64,000 nucleotides of DNA from Paraphaeosphaeria minitans (lineage: Eukaryota > Ascomycota > Dothideomycetes > Pleosporales > Didymosphaeriaceae). The DNA lies in the NCBI GenBank assembly GCA_015832175.1, contig WJXW01000016.1:1054001-1118000 (forward strand), written 5' to 3'. The notes beneath the pieces are model-generated. The model worked only from the letters and a program-made list of their open reading frames with translations, searched no databases and had not been told where the DNA came from. A program made the translations under genes and the position numbers. Each line of letters begins with the position of its first letter. The stretch's first letter is position 1. Below, piece by piece: positions 1 to 12,460 of the stretch.

Positions 1-359
1 TAATATATAACCTGCAGACTAACTAGGGTATAAAGAAAATATTATTTAAATACTATAATTATATATTATAAGCAAAGCCTATACATTAACTAAAAATAAT
101 AGTAGATAAGGGAGTTATTAACAATATAATACTATAATAGATAGTTAAAAAACAGAAAGGTACCTTAGTAGACGCTAGTAGGAACTACTAGATTAAGAAG
201 TGTAAAAAGGAGGACAATAGCACACCCTTTACCTTACTAAAAGAGTATAGGAAATAGACACACATATTTACAGAAAAGGAAGGAAAAGTAAACCTACCTA
301 AACATTAACTCTAGGATCTTATAATAGACCTAAAAGAAGAGAAGATGCCACCCTTTAGA

Positions 360-2995
360 CTACTATATAGCAAGATAGGAGAAGAACTCCTTAAGGAACG
401 TAATTTTATTAAGATAAACCTTAAAAAAGGATATATATAACTATTAAAGTTACTAGTAGTAAACCCTTTTATATTTGTTAAGAAAAAGGATAGATTAGAC
501 AGACTATACGTTAACTACTAATAACTTAATAATATAATAATAAAAAACTAATATCTACTACTAAATATTACAAAGTTACAAGATTAACTATCTTAAGCTA
601 AGATATTTATAATAATAAATCTAAGAGAGAGTTACTACCTTATATAAATTAAAAAAGATAAAGAATAGAAAACAGTGTTTTAATTACGCTATAGACTATT
701 TAAATACAAGGTTATGCCTTTTAGACTTACAAACGCACTAGCAGCGTTTATAGCACTTATTAATAACGTACTTTATAAAGATCTAGACATATTTGTTATC
801 GCGTATATAGACGATATCCTTATTTTTTCTAAAAACAAATTAGACCACACTAAGTATATATAGATAGTACTAGAAGCACTAGACAAAGTATGCCTTTATA
901 TTAAACTTAAGAAATTTAAGTTTAACGTTAAATAACTTAAATTCCTAGGATATATTATTACTATAGAAGGAATTAAGATAGCACTAAATAAAGTTAAATA
1001 TATTAAGAACTAGCTAATACTAAAGACAGCTAAGAATATCTAAGAATTCTTAGGATTTTATAGATTTAACTAACAATTTATCCAAAATTACGTAAAGGTT
1101 ATAATACCCTTAATAAATCTTATAAAGAAGGATGTACCCTTTAAATAAATAAATAAGTATAAAATATTATTCTAACTCCTTAAGATAGCATATATTATAG
1201 AACCTATCCTTATTTATTTTAGAAGCAATAAACTACTACACTTTAAAATAGACACTAGCAATCTTACGCTAGGCGCCTACGCTAAATAAAAATATAATAG
1301 TAAATAGCACCTAATTACCTATTACTTATACAAATTTAGTAACGCTAAAATATAATACAACGTATATAATAAAGAACTCTACGCTATTATTAAAGCCTTA
1401 AAGCACTAGAGGATTTACGCACTTAGCTACTTAACGCTAGAAATTTATATAGATTATAAAAACCTTCTAAGGTTCACGATAACAAAAGAACTTACGCTAT
1501 AATAACAAAGATAGTTATAGAGTACTAGGTAGTATAAGTTTAAAATTATCTATATAGCTAGAAAAGAAAATAGTAGAGTAGACGCCCTTAGCTAACAAAG
1601 TAATCTAGTAAAGGAAAAAGTAAAAACCTTCTCTACAATTCTTTGTAAAGCTAAAAATAGATCTCTAGAACTAATAGTAGAACTAAATTAACTTTTAGTA
1701 ATTAACTAAGAAGTTCTAGAACATCTATAGACTAAGATTATTTAATAATACTATAATAATCCTATGTATAGACACCTAGGCATCACAAAGATAATAGAAC
1801 TTATCTAAAGGAATTACACCTTTAAAGGAATTAAGGAAGCTATAATAACGTATATCTATAAATATATAGAATACTAAAGAAATAAACATAGTATATATCT
1901 TCAATATAGAGAGATATAAGTAATTAGAATACTAATAGCACTATAGAAAGATATTACTATAGATTTTGTTATAGGAACTCTAAACTCTAAAGATCTAATA
2001 ATAGGAATTAAATATAATAGTATACTAGTAGTAGTCTACTAACTAACTAAATATATTAAGCTTATTCTATACCTTAAAAGAATAATAGTAAAGGAACTTA
2101 GTTTTCTTATCCTAGACTAACTAATTAGACACTATAGAATCCTAAAAATAATTATTAGTAATAGAGACAAGCTCTTTATATTAAATTATTAGATAACACT
2201 TATAGCCCTACTTAAAATAAAGTAAAAGCTATTAACAGCTTACTATCTATAAATAGACAGATAGATAGAATGTACGAACTAAACTATAAAAACGTACCTA
2301 CGCATTTACTATAATAGTTAGAAGAATAACTAGGTTTTATTACTACCTATAGCACAGTTAGCCTATAATAACAAAGTATTAGCAGTATTAGGACATACAC
2401 TATTCTATACAAACTATAGAAGACACCTATATCTCTTTAATTAATAATTTCCTATAATAATTAAAGCAAAAGAAGCTATAGATATAGTAAAAAATATAAA
2501 AAAAATATATTAACAACTCTAAGAGAATCTTAAGAAAGCTTAGCAGTAATTAATTTTATACTAAAACTAAAAATAAAAAATAGAACCTTAGCTAAAAAAG
2601 GGGGATAAAGTATATTTACTTATAAAGAACTTTTAAACTTAAAAAAAGAAACACAAAAAACTAGATTATATTAAAATTAGACTATGTTATATTTCTAAGC
2701 AAATATTACTAGTAAACTATAAGTTAGAACTACTGCTAGATGCAAAGATATACCTAGTATTCTACGTATTACTACTAGAATTAGTAGATCCTAATACACT
2801 AGTTAGAACTGCCTTCTACTACAGAATAGAAGAAAAGAATAAATTTAAAGTTAAAAGAGTTCTAGAATATAATTAGTAAAATAAAATATACCTTGTTAAA
2901 TAGAAAGGTTACCTACATAGTAAAAACACTTAGAAACTAGTAGCCTATCTAGGGAACTATTAATAAAAAATTAAAGAATTTTATAAACGCCTAAC
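360..2995 (+). pseudogene. Gypsy pol remnant (RT, RNase H, integrase, chromodomain)
   Basis: Conceptual translation through stops gives a recognisable Ty3/gypsy pol. The reverse-transcriptase core has a VMPF-x-LTNA stretch near 710-740 and the catalytic YIDD box at 804-815. RNase H-like sequence follows to about 1,620, then an integrase with an HHCC-type zinc-finger region near 1,760-1,890. A chromodomain lies near 2,862-2,990 and includes an LVK-x-KGY core where the expected Trp is a stop codon. Stops are spread throughout and fit TGG to TAG and CAA/CAG to TAA/TAG changes. The chromodomain places it in the chromovirus lineage, which usually targets heterochromatin. Domain limits are approximate. 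Confidence 0.8.
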
Positions 2996-3059
2996 ATAAT
3001 ATAATGTTATTCTTACCTAGGAAAGTAGAGTTACAGAGTTATTCTAGAACTCTAGAAGA

Positions 3060-3520
3060 AGATTATTTATTACTAACTAAATAAACATGCTAAGCTCTAT
3101 AGAACCTATAGGCTAAATAGGCTAAACTAGATTTTTCTCTAACTCTATTAGCGTAGCACTTTCTACTATAATTACCTCTCTAGTACGCTTTTTATTCTGC
3201 GCTAATTATTTTAATAACTACTCTTCTTTTGCGTATACTACGTATAGGGCTTTAAACACTATATCTTATTCTTTTTACACCTCTAATATTTGCGCCTCTA
3301 ATTTCTTCTTTTTAGTAATTAACTATAAGAACTTATTCCTAGTAATAGCTATATTACACTTGAAGCCTTATTTCTAACACTTACTACACTTCCTTAAGCT
3401 AATATAGACTTTATAAACGCAGAAATATAACTTATAAAAGGAGCACTTTAATACTATAACTACTCTATAGTTTTTAATAGTAGAGATAAGGCCATAATAA
3501 CGCTTTATAGAATTATAGTT
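3060..3520 (-). pseudogene. Antisense accessory frame of gypsy element A
   Basis: Between the end of pol and the 3' LTR the opposite strand carries a degraded frame. It has a Cys-rich N-terminal stretch followed by a Lys/Glu-rich, probably coiled-coil part. The same frame, again antisense to pol, occurs in element B (4,215-4,690) and a diverged version in element C (13,560-14,060). Stops fit RIP. The function is unknown; the Cys spacing loosely recalls a zinc-binding module. Confidence 0.55.
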
Positions 3521-3566
3521 AGTAGGTATAATTCTTTAGGACAAAGAATAGAAAGGAAGGGGATAA

Positions 3567-3978
3567 TGTTACGTACTAAATAATAACGTAGAACTTAGGC
3601 ACTTATAAAGGTGTAATAAGGTAATAATAGAGTTATAAATATAATAAAGAGACGCTAAGTAACTTAGATTAGATTACGTAATATACTTAGTTACTTAGTA
3701 GCACTAAGTAGTAGAGTAAGTTACGTAAGGTGCTTAGTTACTTAGTCGCACTAAGCAGCGGAGCAGCCTTAGTATATAAGAATATAAGGATAGACTCTCT
3801 ATACTTATGTTTAATCTGTTTATTAATCTATTATTTAGATTCTAGTAGACTAAATTATTAACTCGTTACACTTTATTAAGATACTAATATATTAATAAGA
3901 CCTTCTACCTTTTGTAAGTACTCCTGCCTAAGAACCAACTTTAACCCTTTAGGACTAGCTACCCTCTTAAATTTAACA
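3567..3978 (+). repeat. 3' LTR of gypsy element A
   Basis: This 412-bp LTR starts TGTTACG and ends TTTAACA, giving TGTTA...TAACA terminal inverted repeats. It matches, inverted, the LTR of element B at 9,943-10,352 (410 bp). The end was set by the shared boundary at which three LTR copies stop. Confidence 0.75.
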
Positions 3979-4165
3979 TAGTGCTCCTAAGTAACTAAAT
4001 ATATTACGTAACCTACTTAGCTACTTAGGGCTTCTAAGCGGCTAAGCGTATTACGTAATCTAATCTAAGCCTTTTAGTATCTTATTATTACGTCTATAAC
4101 CCTATTATCGCTTTATTATATCTTTATAAGCGCCTAACTCCTATATTACTATCTAGTTTGTAATA
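3979..4165 (-). repeat. Truncated 3' LTR of gypsy element B
   Basis: This segment is 187 bp long and corresponds to 10,166-10,352 of the element's other LTR, with RIP-type differences. It lacks the inner part of the LTR and directly follows the LTR of element A, in inverted orientation. Confidence 0.7.
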
Positions 4166-4214
4166 TTATCCCCTCCCTTTCTATTCTTTGTCCTAAAGAA
4201 TTATACCTATTAAT

Positions 4215-4690
4215 TATAATAGTATAAAGTGTTATCGCGACCTTATCTTTACTATTAAGAATTATAGTGCTACTATAGTATTTAAGTGTTCTTTCTATAA
4301 GGCGTATTTTTATGTGTACAAAGTCTATATTAGCTTAAAGAAGTATAGTAAGTGTTAGAAATAAGGATTAAAGTGCAACGTAGCTGTTACTTAAAATAAG
4401 TTCTTGTAGTTAGTATTTAAAAAGAAGAAGTTAGAGGTGCAAATATTAGAAGCGTATAAGAAATAGAATACTATATTTAAAGCGCTATATATAGCGTATA
4501 TAAAAAAAGAGCAGTTATTAAAATAATTAGTATAAAATAAAAAGCGTACTAGAGAAGTAATTATGGTAAAAAGTGCTGCGCTAATAGAGTTAGAGGAAAA
4601 TCTAGTTTAGCCTACTTAGGCTATAAGTCCTGTAGAGCTTAGTACGTCTATTTAATTAGTAATAAATAATCTTCTTTTAGAGTTCTAGAA
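4215..4690 (+). pseudogene. Antisense accessory frame of gypsy element B
   Basis: This frame is on the + strand while the element's gag-pol is on the - strand. The N-terminal part (about 4,288-4,385) has Cys residues in C-x2-C-like spacing, some apparently turned to Tyr by RIP. A Lys/Glu-rich segment (about 4,415-4,600) with coiled-coil character follows. It matches the frame in element A and resembles the one in element C. Its position just inside the 3' LTR on the opposite strand is constant. Function unknown. Confidence 0.55.
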
Positions 4691-4759
4691 TAACTCTGTA
4701 ACTCTACCTTCCTAAGTAAGGATAATATTATATTATATTAGGTGTTTATAAAACTCTTT

Positions 4760-7700
4760 AATTTTTCATTAATAGTTCTCTAAGTAGGCTACTAGTTCTT
4801 AAGTGTTTTTCGCTATATAGGTAACCTTTCTATTTAATAAAGTATATTTTATCTTGCTAATTATACTCTAGAATTCTTTTAACTTTAAATTTATTCTCTT
4901 CTTCTATTCTATAGTAGAAGGTAGTTCTAACTAGTGTATTAGGGTCTACTAGTTCTAGTAGTAATACATAAAATACTAGGTGTATCTTTATATCTAGCGG
5001 TAGTTCTAACTTATAGTTTACTAGTAATATTTACTTAGAAATATAAAATAGTCTAACCTTAATATAATCTAGTTTCTTGTGTTTTTTCTTCTAAGTTTAA
5101 AAGTTCTTTATAAGTAGATATACTTTATCTTCCTTCTTTAGCTAAGGTGCTATTTTTTATTTTTAGTTTTAGTATAAAATTAATTGCTACTAAGCTTTTT
5201 TAAGATGCTTTTAGAGTTATTAGTGTATTTTCTTTATATTTTTTACTATATCTATAGCTTCTTCTACTTTAATTGTTGTAGGAAATTGTTAATTAAAGAG
5301 ATATAGGTGTCTTCTATAGTTTATATAGAATAGTGTATGTCCTAATACTACTAATACTTTGTTATTATAGGCTAACTATGCTATAGGTAGTAATAAAATC
5401 TAGTTATTCTTCTAACTGTTATAGTAGATGCGTAGGTACGTTTCTATAGTTTAGTTTATACGTTCTGTCTATCTATCTATTTATAGAAAGTAAGCTGTTA
5501 ATAGCTTTTATTTTGTTCTAAGTAGGGCTATAAGCGTTATCTAATAATTTAACGTAAAGAGCTTATCTCTATTACTAATAATTATTTTTAGGATTCTATA
5601 ATACCTAATTAGTTAGTCTAGGATAAGAAAAGCAAGTTCCTTTACTATTATTCTTTTAAGGTATAGAATAAGCTTAATATACTTAGTTAGTTAGTAGACT
5701 ATTACTAGTATACTATTATATTTAATTTCTATTATTAGATCCTTAGAGTTTAGAATTCCTATAACAAAATCTATAGTAATATCTTCTTATAGTGCTGTTA
5801 GTATTCTAATCGCTTACATCTCTCTATATTTAAAATATATACTATATTTATTTCTCTAGCATTCTGTACATTTATAGATATAAGTTGTTACAGCGTCCTT
5901 AATTCCTTTAAAGGTGTAATTCCTTTAGATAAGTTCTATTGTTTTTGTAATGCTTAGGTGTCTATATATAGGGTTATTGTAGTATTATTAGATAATCTTA
6001 GTCTGTAAATGTTTTAGAACTTCTTAGTTAATTACTAAAAGTTAATTTAGTTCTACAATTAATTCTAGAGATCTATCTTTAGCTTTATAAAGAATTATAG
6101 AGAAAGTTTTTACCTTTTCTTCTACTAGATTATTTTATTAGCTAAGAGCGTCTGCTCTGCTATTTTCTTTTCTAGCTATATAGATAATTTTAAACTTATA
6201 CTGCCTAGTGGTCTACAACTATCTTTATTATTGTAGCGTAAGTTTTTTTGTTATTATGAACCTTAGAAGGTTTTTATAATCTATATAGATTTCTAGCGTT
6301 AAGTAACTAAGCGTATAAATCCTCTAGTGCTTTAAGGCTTTAACAATAGCGTAGAGTTCTTTATTATGAACGTTGTATTGTGTTTTAGCGCTATTAAATT
6401 TGTATAAGTAATAAGTAATTAGGTACTATTTACTATTACATTCTTATTTAGCGTAGGCGCCTAGCGTAAGATTGCTATTATCTATTTTAAAGCGTAGTAG
6501 TTTATCGCTTCTAAAATAAATAAGAATAGGTTCTATAATACATACTATTTTAAGGAGTTAAAATAACATTCTACACTTATTTATCTATTTAAAGGGTACG
6601 TCCTTCTTTATAAGATTTATTAAAGGTATTGTAACCTTTATATAATCTTAGATAAATTGTTAGTTAAATCTATAGAATTCTAAGAATTCTTAGATGTTTT
6701 TAGCTGTCTTTAGTATTAGCTAGTTCCTAATATATTTAACTTTACTTAGTGCTATTTTAATTCCTTCTATAGTAATAATATATCCTAGGAATTTAAGTTA
6801 TTTAACGTTAAACTTATATTTCTTAAGTTTAATACAAAGGCATGCTTTGTCTAGTGCTTCTAGTACTATCTATACATACTTAGTATAGTCTAATTTATTT
6901 TTAGAAAAGACAAGGATATTGTCTATATACGCAATAATAAATATGTCTAGATTTTTACAAAGAATATTGTTAATAAGTGCTATAAAAGCTGCTAGTGCGT
7001 TTGTAAGTCTAAAAAGTATAATCTTATATTTAAATAGTCTATAGCGTAATTAGAACGCTATTTTCTATTCTTTACTTTTCTTAATTTGTATAAGGTAGTA
7101 ACTATGTCCTAAATCTATTATTATAAATATCTTAGCTTAAGATAGTTAATCTCGTAGCTCTATAATATTTAGAAGTAGATATTAGTTCTTTATTATTATA
7201 TTATTAAGTTATTAGTAGTTAACGTATAGTCTATCTAATCTATCCTTTTTCTTAATAAATATAAAAGAACTTACTACTAGTAATTTTAGCAGTTATATAT
7301 ATCCTTTCTTAAAATTTGTCTTAATAAAATTACGTTTTTTAAGGAGTTCTTCTCCTATCTTACTATATAGTGGTCTAAAGGGTGGCGTCCTCCCTTCTTT
7401 TAGATCTATTATAAGATCCTAGAGTTAATATTCTAGTAGGTTTACTTTTCTTTCCTTTTTCGTAAATATATATATCTATTTCCTATACTCTCTTAGTAAA
7501 GTAAGGGGTGTGTTATTATCCTCCTTCTTACGCTTCTTAATCTAGTAGTTCTTACTAGCGTCTACTAAGGTATGCTTCTATTTTTTAACTATCTATCGCA
7601 GTATTATATTATTTATAACTCCCTTATCTACTATTATTTTTAGTTAATACGTAGGCTTTACTTATAATATATAACTACAGCGTTTAAATAATATTTTCTT

Positions 7701-8100
7701 TGTACCTTAGTTAATCTATAGGTTGTGTATTATTAACTAAAGTAATTCTAAAACTAACTTATACTTAGATCCTAGTAAGATATCTAAGGTAAGTTCCTCT
7801 CTATATCCTTAGACTATTATTGTAGTAGTAACCTTCTAGTATATCTAAGGTATCTTAGGCATTAGGGATCTATTCGCGATATAGATAATATAGGGTACTT
7901 TTTTCTCTAATATTATAAGTCCTACTTATCTTACTATTTAATAAGATATAAAGTTTTTTTCTACTCCTAAGTCTATAAGAGCTTAAGCCTATATTCCTTT
8001 AAGCTATACTAGTAGTTTAACTAATACTATACTTACTATAGTATTTAATTTAATAAAGGCGTTTTCTTATCTAAGTTTAGGCCTAAAAAAGACATCTATT
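4760..8100 (-). pseudogene. Gypsy pol remnant of element B
   Basis: The reverse complement matches the pol of element A along its length: chromodomain region near 4,760-4,890, integrase roughly 5,250-6,030, RNase H 6,130-6,560, reverse transcriptase 6,640-7,400. A protease-like and linker part extends to about 8,100. Stops and frame damage are spread throughout. Domain boundaries are approximate. Confidence 0.75.
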
Positions 8101-8149
8101 TATATAGGTTGTAATTAAGTTCTAGTGCCTAGTATACGTTTCTAAGCAT

Positions 8150-9940
8150 CTGTTTCTACTATTATTTTCAAGTATATAGCTTATATAGATTATCTTCTTC
8201 TTTTTTCTATAAGGATATTCTTCTGTTTTTCCTCCTATAGTCTTTACTATTCCTATGTACTAGTTAAATTAGTAGTTCTATTATTACTTCTTACGTAGGG
8301 CAGTTTACAAAGCCGTCTAAATATTTAGCTATATAGTAGTATTTGCAGTCTTAGTTTAGACACGTATACTAGTATAGTTATATATAGTCTCTATTAATAA
8401 GTATATTGCAGCATTTATTACCTTTTAGCGTAAGGTAAGGAAAGTATTTTACTTATTACTTATTCTAGAGGTATTTATTACAGGCTGCGATAGGGCAGTT
8501 TATTTATACCTATCTATAGCACAGTTTCTTTCTAAGTTATTTCTTATTCTCTTTTTTCTCTGCCTTATATTATGCGTATATTAGTTCTTCGCAATATGTC
8601 TATATATAGAATTAGTGTGTAGGATTTTAGTAGTCTAGGTAGTACTTTAGTACGTAGTCTAACTTCTTGTTTTTATAGGGTTGCATTTATTTTAGTGCCT
8701 AATAGGGTTCTATGTAGTCCTAAACATTTAGTTTGTACTTAGGTAATATAGGGTTGTCTTCTTCCCACCTACTTTGTAAGTAAGGAGTAGGAGATCTTAG
8801 TATTTCTTTTATATCTTCTACGTTGTAGTATATATTAGAGTTGTCTTCTAGATCTTTATATAGTTATAAGTTAGGTAAATCTAATTGCTTACTTTACTCT
8901 AGTGTAACATATTAGTAACTAAATAGCATTATAATAACTTCCTATTCCTTATTAGGTTCTTAGTCCTTAATAGTTAGTATATTTAACTTAGTTTAATAGA
9001 CTTTATTCTTTAATCTATAGTTTCTAGCTATATAGTCTAGTTTACTATATATAAAGCATTTATAGGTCTTAGTTATTAGTTGTTAACTTTTATTAGAGAC
9101 GCGTTTATTAGGCTGCTTAGGGCCTATTTTTCCTCTTTTTCCTTTACTTATGTAGTTAAACTAGATATCTTCTATTAGTTTGTATCTCTAGTAGTTCCTT
9201 AGCTATTACTTTTAGACAATTTTAATAGGATTCTTATAAACTACTTTTACTAGTTATTTAAAGCTTATTACCTTAGGGTTTTAGTAGAGCTCCTATTATA
9301 GCGAGAACTATTCTCTATTAATCCTAATAGTTTCTTTATATAGTTCTTTAAAGTTAGTAATTTATGCACTACTACGTAAGAGTTTCTTACGTAGTTTCTA
9401 TTTAAGTCCTTATTTGTATATGTTCTAAAGGGATTTATTATTCTAGTTAAGCTATATAGCGTATCTGTAAAACTTAGCTATATACTTAGCTACTAATTAT
9501 TTCTAAGTTATAGTCGAAATCTTTGCTTTTATAATAGAGTCCTTATTAGTAATTCTAAAGAGTTGTTTAAGGCATTTCTTAAAGTTATTATAATCTTTAA
9601 TAATGTTAACTGCATTAGCGTATTTATCTACGTAATTACTATTATTATTGTTATAGTCTATTCCTAGGTACTTTTTAAAGTAAGAATAGATGTATAATCC
9701 TATATCTCTTTATATATATATTACTATAAAGATAACCTTTTTTTTATCTTTAAGGGGTTTATCTAAGTTAAAGAAGTAGAGGTCTAACTAGAGAATTTAG
9801 ACGTTAGTTTAAGATTATTCGCTAAAGTAGAGATTAGGTTTATACACCTTACTACTATTCTTTATAGGAGTAATTTTAGCGGCACCTAAAGCTGTAGAAG
9901 AGATAGAAGTTTGTAAAGTACTTATATTAAAGGTGTTTAA
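8150..9940 (-). pseudogene. Gypsy gag remnant of element B
   Basis: This segment between the 5' LTR and pol carries gag-like sequence. A degraded CCHC zinc knuckle lies near 9,006-9,065: the KCF...K...IAR spacing is kept, but the second Cys, the His and the last Cys all read Tyr, as expected from RIP changes of TGT/CAT. Stops are frequent. Confidence 0.65.
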
Positions 9941-9942
9941 GA

Positions 9943-10352
9943 TGTTAAATCTAAGAGGGTAGCTAGTCCTAAAGGGTTAAGGTTAGTTCTTAGGTAGGAG
10001 TACTTATAGAAGGTAGAAAGTCTTATTAATATAATAGTATCTTGCAAACTGTAATAAGTTAACAATTTAGTCTACTAGAATCTAAACAATAGATTAATAA
10101 ACAGATTAAACACAAGTATAGAGGTCTATTCTTACGTTTCTATATACTAAGGCTGCTCTACTACTTAGTGCTCCTAAGTAACTAAGCACATTACATAACC
10201 TACTTAGCTACTTAGGGCTCCTAAGCGGCTAAGCACATTACGTAATCTAATCTAAGCCTCTTAGTATCTTATTATTATGTCTGTAACCCTGTCGTCGCTT
10301 TATTATACCTTCATAAGCGCCCAACTCCCACATTACTATCTGGTTCGTAACA
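9943..10352 (-). repeat. 5' LTR of gypsy element B
   Basis: This is a 410-bp LTR in minus orientation. Its reverse complement begins TGTTACGAACC at 10,352 and ends in TTTAACA at 9,943. It matches the LTR at 3,567-3,978. Confidence 0.75.
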
Positions 10353-10638
10353 ACTAAGCACTTAATATACTAAGCAACTAATTAATGCTTAATTAGTTTA
10401 ATTAGAGCGATTAGTCTACTAATCGCTTAAAGTATATAGGAACGTAAGGATAGGCTCTCTATACTTATATTTAATCTGTTTATTAATCTATTGTTTGGAT
10501 TCTAGCAGACCAAATTGTTAACTCGTTACACTTTGTTAAGATACTAACGTATTAACAAGACCTTCTACCTTTTGTAAGTACTCCTGCCTAAGAACTAACC
10601 TTAACCCTTTAGGACTAGCTACCCTCTTGGATTTAATA
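10353..10638 (+). repeat. Gypsy LTR fragment, plus orientation
   Basis: The right part of this segment (about 10,430-10,638) matches the second half of the LTR at 3,567-3,978, ending in TTTAATA where the intact LTR ends TTTAACA. It sits head to head against the 5' LTR of element B. The first roughly 75 bp are diverged and uncertain. Confidence 0.6.
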
Positions 10639-11086
10639 GTGTCCTTTATTATAATATTAGTAGTAATAAAGCCTTTCTTTATAAAAAAAGTAATAAGCTC
10701 TCTTCTTACTATATAACTAATTTTATTAAAAGTTCTCTTCTTCTAGTTATTAAAATCTTTAGTAAAAGAAAAGATTACCTCTTTACCCTTAAGGCTGCTT
10801 ACGTAATATTACGTAATTATATACACTATATAAGTGTTTAGCTATTTTAGAGAAGGGGGTAGGTAGCTGTGTAAATCTACTCTATCTATCTAGTACTTTT
10901 ATGTAATCTCTCTTCTTAAGGTAATAGCCTTAATATTTATTACTTCCTCTACTTATTAAAGCTATGTTACTTTGTCCTCTTACTAAGGAGGTAGTATTAA
11001 TTATTACGTAACGTCCTTAAGTTATAGTTCCTTTAGGAAGTCTCCTAGTCTTAAGGCCATGTTATTATTATTATTTTTCTTAGTCG

Positions 11087-11172
11087 TGCGACGTGTCTAT
11101 ATTTAGTTATTACTAGTTTAATTATGCAACGTGTTTGCGTTTAGTTATTGCTAGTTTAATTATGCGACGTGT
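11087..11172. repeat. Two-copy tandem repeat of about 41 bp
   Basis: Two imperfect copies of a unit containing GCGACGTG(T), TTTAGTTATT and CTAGTTTAATTATG, plus the start of a third. They lie in the noncoding left part of the copia-like element and may be promoter or LTR sequence. Confidence 0.5.
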
Positions 11173-11639
11173 TTTTTAAGGTTATAAAGGGATTTACTAT
11201 CTCTTTTCTTTTCTATAGAATAGCTTAGACTAGATTATACAACTCTTTATAGATATATACACTTTGTTTCTACTTATTGTATAATCTAAAATTTAATCTC
11301 TAGTAAAGGTAATAATACAGAGTGTATGTATCTAGCTTATAAGGCGATCTATCTTTAGACCTTACTAGTTTACAGTTAATTAGAATTAACTACTAATTAG
11401 TGTAAGTTTGGCTTAATCTATAATTAAGTATTTAAGAGTTAATAGTATACTATTGTGTAAAGGGTAAGAAGTAGGTTTAATTAATTACGTTTTATCTATT
11501 GTATAAAGGGGCACTAAGGGCCTTATAAAGTCTCTGCCTCTTAGCGCTAACCTAAGTAGTGGGTCCTTGTGCGGGTCCCTATAGGTAGGCAGGCCCCTAT
11601 TTTACTTAGTGCTCCTTATATAATAAACTGTATAGACAC

Positions 11640-12460
11640 CTATAGTATATTTTACCTCCTTTAAGGAATAGTATGCCGCTATTAGCCACTAAAATATTCC
11701 TAACTTTTACTAGTTATATAGAGACACTTACCTCATCCTAATAAGGCTATTAATTTTTATTGTAATATATGCGTCCTTTTTAAGTCTATCTATAAGACAC
11801 TTATACTAGAAACTGCGTAAATAGTATATCTACCTAAGCCACTAGAGGTTATATATTTAAACCTATTAGGATAGTTTAGCACAAAGAGTCTTAGTAGTAA
11901 AAAATACTATATCTCTTTTATTAATAGTGCCACCTACTATCTATAGGTTAGGTTTCTAGAGAAGAAGTTAGATGCACCTTAGGCTATTATAGACTTTATA
12001 GCTTATTTTAAGAGTTAGTTCTTAGGACATAAGGTGTCTAATATTGTTCTAATATAAGTTTTCTAACGTTTTAAGACTAATAATAGAGGCGAGTATATAT
12101 CTATATCACTTTAGACCTTTTTACGCAGCTAAGGTATATATTATAATATAGTACTACTATACTATTATAAGCTTAACAGCACAGTAGAGCGTTTTAATTA
12201 TACTATAACCTAGATAGCTTACTTTATAATCTATTTAGATAACCTACTACCTCTATAGGGTAAAACTGTTATAATAGCTTATTTCCTAATAAGTGTTCTA
12301 CTAACAGCGTCTAACCTACTTAAGCGAACCCTATATAAGTAACTCTATAACCTATTAAACACCTCTACCCTTTTAGTATAAAGGCTTTTCTCTATATACT
12401 AAAGGCGACACGCGCACTAGGGTTAAAACTCCTATACTACGCTAAGACTAGTATATTTAT
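11640..12460 (+). pseudogene. Copia integrase remnant
   Basis: Translation through stops gives a copia integrase core. A segment near 11,990-12,110 ends in an RFKT-x-NRGEY motif, which corresponds to the RTDNGGE(Y/F) catalytic block. A further conserved stretch with the N-STVERFNYTI pattern follows near 12,170-12,220. The many TAG/TAA codons fit RIP. Integrase upstream of reverse transcriptase is the copia order and agrees with the RT segment at 19,850-21,390 on the same strand. Confidence 0.65.

Larger units (their letters stand above)
1..3978 (+). mobile_element. Gypsy element A, 3' part, RIP-degenerated
   Basis: This is the 3' part of a Ty3/gypsy (chromovirus-type) LTR retrotransposon; its 5' end lies outside the window. 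In order it holds a mutated pol (reverse transcriptase, RNase H, integrase, chromodomain), an antisense accessory frame and a 3' LTR. The DNA is strongly AT-rich, TA dinucleotides are abundant, and stops sit at positions expected to be Gln or Trp, as RIP predicts. No long open frame survives, so the element is dead. It abuts element B in inverted orientation at base 3,979. Confidence 0.85.
3979..10352 (-). mobile_element. Gypsy element B, nearly full length, RIP-degenerated
   Basis: This is a second copy of the same gypsy family in the opposite orientation to element A. Reading right to left it has a 5' LTR (9,943-10,352), gag with a mutated zinc knuckle, protease/RT/RNase H/integrase, a chromodomain region, the antisense accessory frame and a truncated 3' LTR (3,979-4,165). 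The truncated LTR equals the 187-bp outer part of the 5' LTR and directly abuts the LTR of element A, so the join arose by nested insertion, recombination or deletion. RIP-type stops run throughout. Confidence 0.8.

Noticed and set aside
3871..3978. Retrotransposon leader/primer-binding region after the LTR of element A
   Set aside because: All LTR copies share this ~105 bp and stop at the same TAACA/TAATA end, so it is the inner end of the LTR itself and not a leader of a tandem copy.
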